DNA of 16,511 nucleotides, taken from the NCBI GenBank assembly GCA_022572285.1, contig JACZWF010000009.1, positions 1-16,511 on the forward strand. Direction: 5' to 3'. Position numbers and translations under genes: made by a program. Positions 13,204-16,511 of the stretch are shown here, piece by piece. This DNA comes from Nitrososphaerota archaeon. Its GTDB lineage: Archaea > Thermoproteota > Nitrososphaeria > Nitrososphaerales > UBA57. A model generated the notes under the pieces. It saw only the letters and a list, made by a program, of their open reading frames with translations. It did no database searches and was not told where the DNA came from. Numbering within the stretch: the stretch's first letter is position 1; each line of letters starts with the position of its first letter.

Positions 13204-14378
13204 CAGAGAATCATCCCAATGGAAGCTTCAAGGAGGGCTATGAAAAGGTTTACGAAGGCTAACATGATTAGCCAGACCCATCCTAACCTAATCAGCTGAT
13301 CCATTCTTACTCTAGGCATAAACGCTCTAGGTAGTAGCATGAAGGTGATGACAAAGAAGAGCTTGATGAGAAGCCAGGCGAAGGGAGGCAAAAATGCTGG
13401 TCCAAGCCAGCCTCCTAGGAAGATAAGCGTGAAAAGTACGGCAAGAGCATAGAATTTGATGTAGTTGGCCAATTGCAGGAGACCAAAATGCATACCAGAG
13501 TATTCGGTAAGCCAGCCAGCAACCAGCTCTGTATCTGCTTCTGGCAGATCGAAAGGAATCCTCTCTAGCTCGGAGAGCATTGTAACATAGAATATCGAAG
13601 CTCCTAGAAGCTGAGGAAATATGAACCATAATCCTCTTTGGGCTTCAACAATTCCAAAGAGATCCAGAGAACCACTAAGAATCACTACCCCAACAAGAGA
13701 GATCATCATCGGGATCTCGTATGCAATTAGCTGATGCAGAGCTCTCAAGCCGCCAATAAAAGCAAATTTGTTGCTAGAGGCCCAAGCGGCTATCAGGATG
13801 ACTAGGGGAGTAAGCCCAATTATTGCAAACGGTATCAGTAAGCTAAGTTCTGACCTAGCAATGAAGATATCTGGAGCGAGGGGGATAACTGCAAGTAGCG
13901 CTGTTGCCAAAGCCAAGCTGAGGCTTGGTGCTATAAAGAAGAAAGTCTTGTCGGCTTTTGCTGGCACAAGCAATTCTTTGAAGAGTAGTTTTACGAGATC
14001 CGCAATTGGTTGGAGTATACCCTCAAACCTTCCAGCGTAGAGGGGACCAACACGAACCTGGATTTTTGCTAATAGCTTTCTCTCGTATAGAATTATTCCC
14101 GTTGCAACAAGTGCCGCAAATGTGAAACCTGGAAAAGCTGCGATCTTGAAGAAGAGTGAGCTAGGACCTAATCCCAGATCGTTCACGAGAGGAAGCGCTT
14201 TCAGGGGATCAAGAAGGGCGGTCAAGATCTGGTTAGCATTAGGAAGAGGAATGCCTAACGCCGGAACAACAATAAAGATGAAAGGGAAAATAACGAACGG
14301 GAGGAGCAGGAGGAGCCAGAAGACTATAACAATAATTCGTTTGAGAAAGTCCTCAAATGTCTCCACCCAGAATTTCAC
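13203..14378 (-). CDS. nuoH: NuoH, complex I membrane subunit at the quinone entry
   Basis: NuoH forms the lipid-side entrance of the quinone channel. Family signatures are visible: ERKLLAKIQVRVGP (99-112), GILQPIADLVKLLFKE (120-135), GGLRALHQLIAYEIPM (209-224) and ERIPFDLPEADTELVAG (272-288), then TEYSGMHF (291-298). The acidic residues of the 272-285 loop are kept. The usual glutamate of the following AEY-type motif is Asn305 (QLANYIKF). The protein is 391 residues, against about 325 in E. coli. The difference lies mainly before the normal first helix, where about 75 extra residues include a strongly hydrophobic stretch (15-44). The start is GTG at 14378 and overlaps the nuoD stop by four bases (GTGA). 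Confidence 0.94.
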   Translation of the reverse strand: MKFWVETFEDFLKRIIVIVFWLLLLLPFVIFPFIFIVVPALGIPLPNANQILTALLDPLKALPLVNDLGLGPSSLFFKIAAFPGFTFAALVATGIILYERKLLAKIQVRVGPLYAGRFEGILQPIADLVKLLFKELLVPAKADKTFFFIAPSLSLALATALLAVIPLAPDIFIARSELSLLIPFAIIGLTPLVILIAAWASSNKFAFIGGLRALHQLIAYEIPMMISLVGVVILSGSLDLFGIVEAQRGLWFIFPQLLGASIFYVTMLSELERIPFDLPEADTELVAGWLTEYSGMHFGLLQLANYIKFYALAVLFTLIFLGGWLGPAFLPPFAWLLIKLFFVITFMLLPRAFMPRVRMDQLIRLGWVWLIMLAFVNLFIALLEASIGMIL

Positions 14379-15481
14379 CTATCGGCCTCTACAGGCCAAT
14401 AGTCTAGCCCCCAATAAATTACTGGCATATCAGCCAGACGATTACCCTCTAGGAGGTGACTCATCGCTATGAGATTCCTGAATGAAGGGACGCTAATCTT
14501 TACCCTGTAAGGAAATTTACCACCGTCACTGACAATGTGAAAGAACATCGTCCCTCTAGCAGCTTCAGTTCGGGCAAAAGCTTCTCCGACCTTTCCCTTG
14601 ATCTGACCCCTCATTGGTTGCTTCACTGGGCCGGCCTCCATCTTGTCGAGGACTTGACGCATAATCTTCATACTCTCTCTCATCTCCTCAAGTCTCACCC
14701 ATGCCCTCGAGTATGAATCTCCTTCGCGATAGGTCGGAATATCAAAGTCGATACCATCATACATCGAGTAAGGCTCATCTTTCCTCGTATCAGAGGCAAC
14801 ACCAGAGGCCCGTAGATTTGGGCCGGTAACTCCAAGGCTTATTGCATCCTCTCGCTTGAGTACTCCAACACCTTGAGTTCGCTTCAGGACAAGAGGGTTG
14901 TTGAAGTAGATCTTCTCGTACTCCTTGAGCCTCTTTACAAAATAGTCAAATGTCTTAAGAGCTTTTTCTTTGAACCCAGGAGGAATATCATTTCTAACTC
15001 CCCCGGGTATAAAATAAGAGAATGTTACTCTAGTCCCTCCTATTGAAGCAGCCAAGTCGATAAAGAGTTCTCTGTCACCCATAGGCCACATGAACATCGT
15101 AGAATGGCCCATGAATATTCCATAAATCGAGAGCCAGTACATATGAGAAATGATCCTGTTTAGCTCTGCCATTATTATCCGGATATACTGGGCTCTAGGC
15201 GGAGGTTGGACGCCAATTAACTCCTCTGCAGCCAGAATGTATGCGAATAGGATTCCAGAAGAGTCAATGATCACGGGCCGTTCCAGGTGGGGAATATTTT
15301 GTATGTAAGTTCGTACTTCACACATCTTCTCAGCACCTCTGTGGACATAGCCAGGATCCGGCTTTACTTTGACAATGATGTCACCATCTACAGTTACGAT
15401 GAGTCTCATGTGACCTGAGCCAGGATGCTGTGGTCCTATACTCATTGTGAGATAGTTTCCTTGGCGCTCTACGACTTCCAT
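14375..15481 (-). CDS. nuoD: NuoD, 49-kDa-type quinone-site subunit
   Basis: NuoD, related to the large subunit of NiFe hydrogenases, forms the quinone-reduction pocket with NuoB. Visible features are GPQHPGSGHMRLIV (16-29), PGYVHRGAEK (43-52), AELNRIISHMYWL (105-117), LRASGVASDTRKDEPY (about 207-222) and the terminal DYWPVEADR. The hydrogenase metal-ligand cysteines are absent, as expected for a complex I subunit. The pocket loop is one residue shorter than in bacterial complex I (usually HPAAHGVLR), and the usual quinone-site tyrosine of the DRLDY motif corresponds to Ile in LERPVIIDS (67-75). The 368 residues are within family range for a separate NuoD. ATG 15481 has a strong Shine-Dalgarno element overlapping the nuoC stop. 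Confidence 0.95.
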   Translation of the reverse strand: MEVVERQGNYLTMSIGPQHPGSGHMRLIVTVDGDIIVKVKPDPGYVHRGAEKMCEVRTYIQNIPHLERPVIIDSSGILFAYILAAEELIGVQPPPRAQYIRIIMAELNRIISHMYWLSIYGIFMGHSTMFMWPMGDRELFIDLAASIGGTRVTFSYFIPGGVRNDIPPGFKEKALKTFDYFVKRLKEYEKIYFNNPLVLKRTQGVGVLKREDAISLGVTGPNLRASGVASDTRKDEPYSMYDGIDFDIPTYREGDSYSRAWVRLEEMRESMKIMRQVLDKMEAGPVKQPMRGQIKGKVGEAFARTEAARGTMFFHIVSDGGKFPYRVKISVPSFRNLIAMSHLLEGNRLADMPVIYWGLDYWPVEADR

Positions 15482-15485
15482 AAAA

Positions 15486-15495
15486 TCATCTCCCC
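15486..15495 (-). promoter_or_regulatory. Shine-Dalgarno element for nuoD overlapping the nuoC stop
   Basis: GGGGAGATGA on the minus strand lies four bases before the nuoD ATG and contains the TGA stop of nuoC. The arrangement couples the two genes and fixes the nuoD start at 15481. Confidence 0.6.
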
Positions 15496-15974
15496 GGCAA
15501 CGTAAAATCTTTCCTCAAAGGAGGAATATCATCCCAGTCTTCAGGAAGTAGGAGTCGCTCCATTCTGGGATGGCCTTCGAAGAATATTCCAAAATTCTCG
15601 AAGGTCTCTTGTTCATGAAATTCGGCACTCCGCCAAACAGTTGTCAAAGTTGACATCTTCGGATCGTTCCTTGGAAGCTTGGTAGCTAGTGAGAGAATGA
15701 TGGGTTTTAGCTCCTCGTCGTCAACTGCAATGAGGTGATAGTTTACTTTGAAAATATCCTCTTTAGGGTAATCCGTTCCACCTTGTGAGATCACCTGATC
15801 GAAACCGAGTTCCTTAATTGCTTGAGCAACCTCTACAATCTTTTCTCTACTTGTAAAGGTCCTGATCCTGTTTGGTCCTAGTGCACCTTCCTCTCCGTCT
15901 TCAAGTATGGAATCACCGAATTTTGACTTCAGACTTGCTAGTATACGTTTCTCGACCGAATTGTTTTCTGACAC
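15486..15974 (-). CDS. nuoC: NuoC, 30-kDa-type complex I subunit
   Basis: NuoC packs against NuoD in the peripheral arm and carries no cofactor. The 162-residue protein shows the family pattern: an N-terminal alpha/beta domain with FKVNYHLIAVDD (about 73-84), then SAEFHEQETFENFGIFFEGHP (about 111-131) and ERLLLPEDWDDIPPLRKDF (about 134-152), the last being the usual PLRKD signature. It is separate from nuoD, unlike the fused nuoCD of enterobacteria. The start is GTG at 15974, with GGAGATC about eight bases upstream. The gap to nuoB is 15 bases. The first 15 residues are polar and poorly conserved-looking, so a slightly later start is possible, but none is better supported. Confidence 0.92.
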   Translation of the reverse strand: MSENNSVEKRILASLKSKFGDSILEDGEEGALGPNRIRTFTSREKIVEVAQAIKELGFDQVISQGGTDYPKEDIFKVNYHLIAVDDEELKPIILSLATKLPRNDPKMSTLTTVWRSAEFHEQETFENFGIFFEGHPRMERLLLPEDWDDIPPLRKDFTLPGR

Positions 15975-15989
15975 AGCAGCGATCTCCGA

Positions 15990-16511
15990 TTATGACCGTA
16001 CCCTTGATCTTCGGATCTTGTTTTGAAGTTCTATTATTCCCTGGATGAGAGTCTCGGGTCGCGGCGGGCACCCAGGAATGTATACATCTGTTGGAATTAT
16101 CTTGTCAATACCTTGTAGCACATTATAGGAATCTATGTAGAGACCACCTGAAATTGCACATGCACCCATCGCAATCACCCACTTGGGTTCTGGCATCTGC
16201 TCATAGACCCACTTCAACCTTGGAGCCATCTTTCTAGTGACGGTTCCTTGCACAACCAAAAGATCACATTGCCTCAGAGATCCAAATGCTTCAAGCATTC
16301 CAAAACGCTCCAGGTCAAATCTGGGACCTGAGGCCGCTCCAAACTCTATACTGCAACATGCGGTTTCCAGATGTACGGGCCATAGTGCGTATAATCTCCC
16401 CCAGTTTACTATGTACCTGATTGGTTCTTTGACCGATTGCTCGACTATCGTTCCAAGGAGATCACTGACCTTGCCTGCGAAAACGGAGATCGCTGAACCA
16501 GAGCTTACCAA
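15990..16511 (-). CDS. nuoB: NuoB, complex I subunit with cluster N2 (may be cut by the right edge)
   Basis: NuoB carries 4Fe-4S cluster N2, which reduces quinone at the interface with NuoD. The four ligands are visible, numbered from the first visible codon: Cys52 and Cys53 in LETACCSIEFGAA, Cys118 in AMGACAISGG and Cys148 in YIPGCPPRPE. The segments ERFGMLEAFGSLRQCDLLVVQG (69-89) and TRKMAPRL (92-99) are typical. The 173 visible codons cover nearly the whole protein. The first codon at the edge is TTG, which could be a start or an internal leucine, so the true N-terminus may lie a few residues beyond the window. In this gene order nuoA would be expected next upstream, outside the window. 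Confidence 0.95.
   Translation of the reverse strand: MVSSGSAISVFAGKVSDLLGTIVEQSVKEPIRYIVNWGRLYALWPVHLETACCSIEFGAASGPRFDLERFGMLEAFGSLRQCDLLVVQGTVTRKMAPRLKWVYEQMPEPKWVIAMGACAISGGLYIDSYNVLQGIDKIIPTDVYIPGCPPRPETLIQGIIELQNKIRRSRVRS

Noticed and set aside
13768..14040. Plus-strand frame antisense to nuoH, with a further one at 14122-14472
   Set aside because: Both are antisense to conserved nuoH segments, with Ala/Ser/Lys-rich shadow composition and no start signal.
1..16511. CRISPR arrays, tRNA or rRNA genes, insertion sequences, attachment sites
   Set aside because: I saw no regularly spaced repeats, no cloverleaf-like or rRNA-like sequence, and no transposase or terminal inverted repeats. The window is almost entirely housekeeping coding sequence.

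Overview
The window reads as archaeal and most like the Nitrososphaerota (Thaumarchaeota) or a close relative. The reasons are an 11-subunit-type complex I without the NADH module, an AbrB-PhoU fusion regulator, a polyprenyl synthase of the archaeal lipid type, an F420-type LLM oxidoreductase, TATA boxes placed for leaderless or short-leader transcripts, and many GTG and TTG starts. No ammonia-oxidation or other lineage-defining gene is present, so the assignment is an inference.

Left part (1-3151): a phosphate module. On the minus strand lie pstS, pstC and, at the very edge, what looks like the first codons of pstA. Divergent from them on the plus strand is an AbrB-PhoU regulator. The 99-base gap between pstS and the regulator carries two back-to-back TATA-like boxes.

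Middle (3152-5290): a 310-base stretch with no intact gene holds what looks like the decayed C-terminal end of a membrane transporter. It is followed by a minus-strand LLM-family flavin/F420 oxidoreductase and a divergent plus-strand polyprenyl diphosphate synthase that probably starts at TTG. The synthase and the complex I operon end tail to tail, with one base between their stop codons.

Right part (5292-16511): a tightly packed minus-strand complex I operon, transcribed in the order nuoB, C, D, H, I, J, K, M-like, L, M, N. Genes overlap or lie a few bases apart. NuoB, C, D and I form the peripheral arm that passes electrons to quinone. NuoH, J and K link it to the membrane arm. Four antiporter-like subunits (one more than the usual three) form the membrane arm. 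No nuoE, F or G is present, so the electron donor is probably not NADH directly; reduced ferredoxin or F420H2 are candidates. nuoA may lie beyond the right edge.

The most interesting signal is the fourth antiporter-like subunit together with an extra stretch of about 26 residues in the C-terminal lateral helix of NuoL. That pairing is the hallmark of the rare expanded complex I thought to pump an additional proton. The extra subunit lacks the usual TM8 lysine, the canonical NuoM has Asp for the TM5 Glu, and NuoD lacks the usual quinone-site tyrosine, so the pumping and quinone chemistry may differ from textbook complex I.
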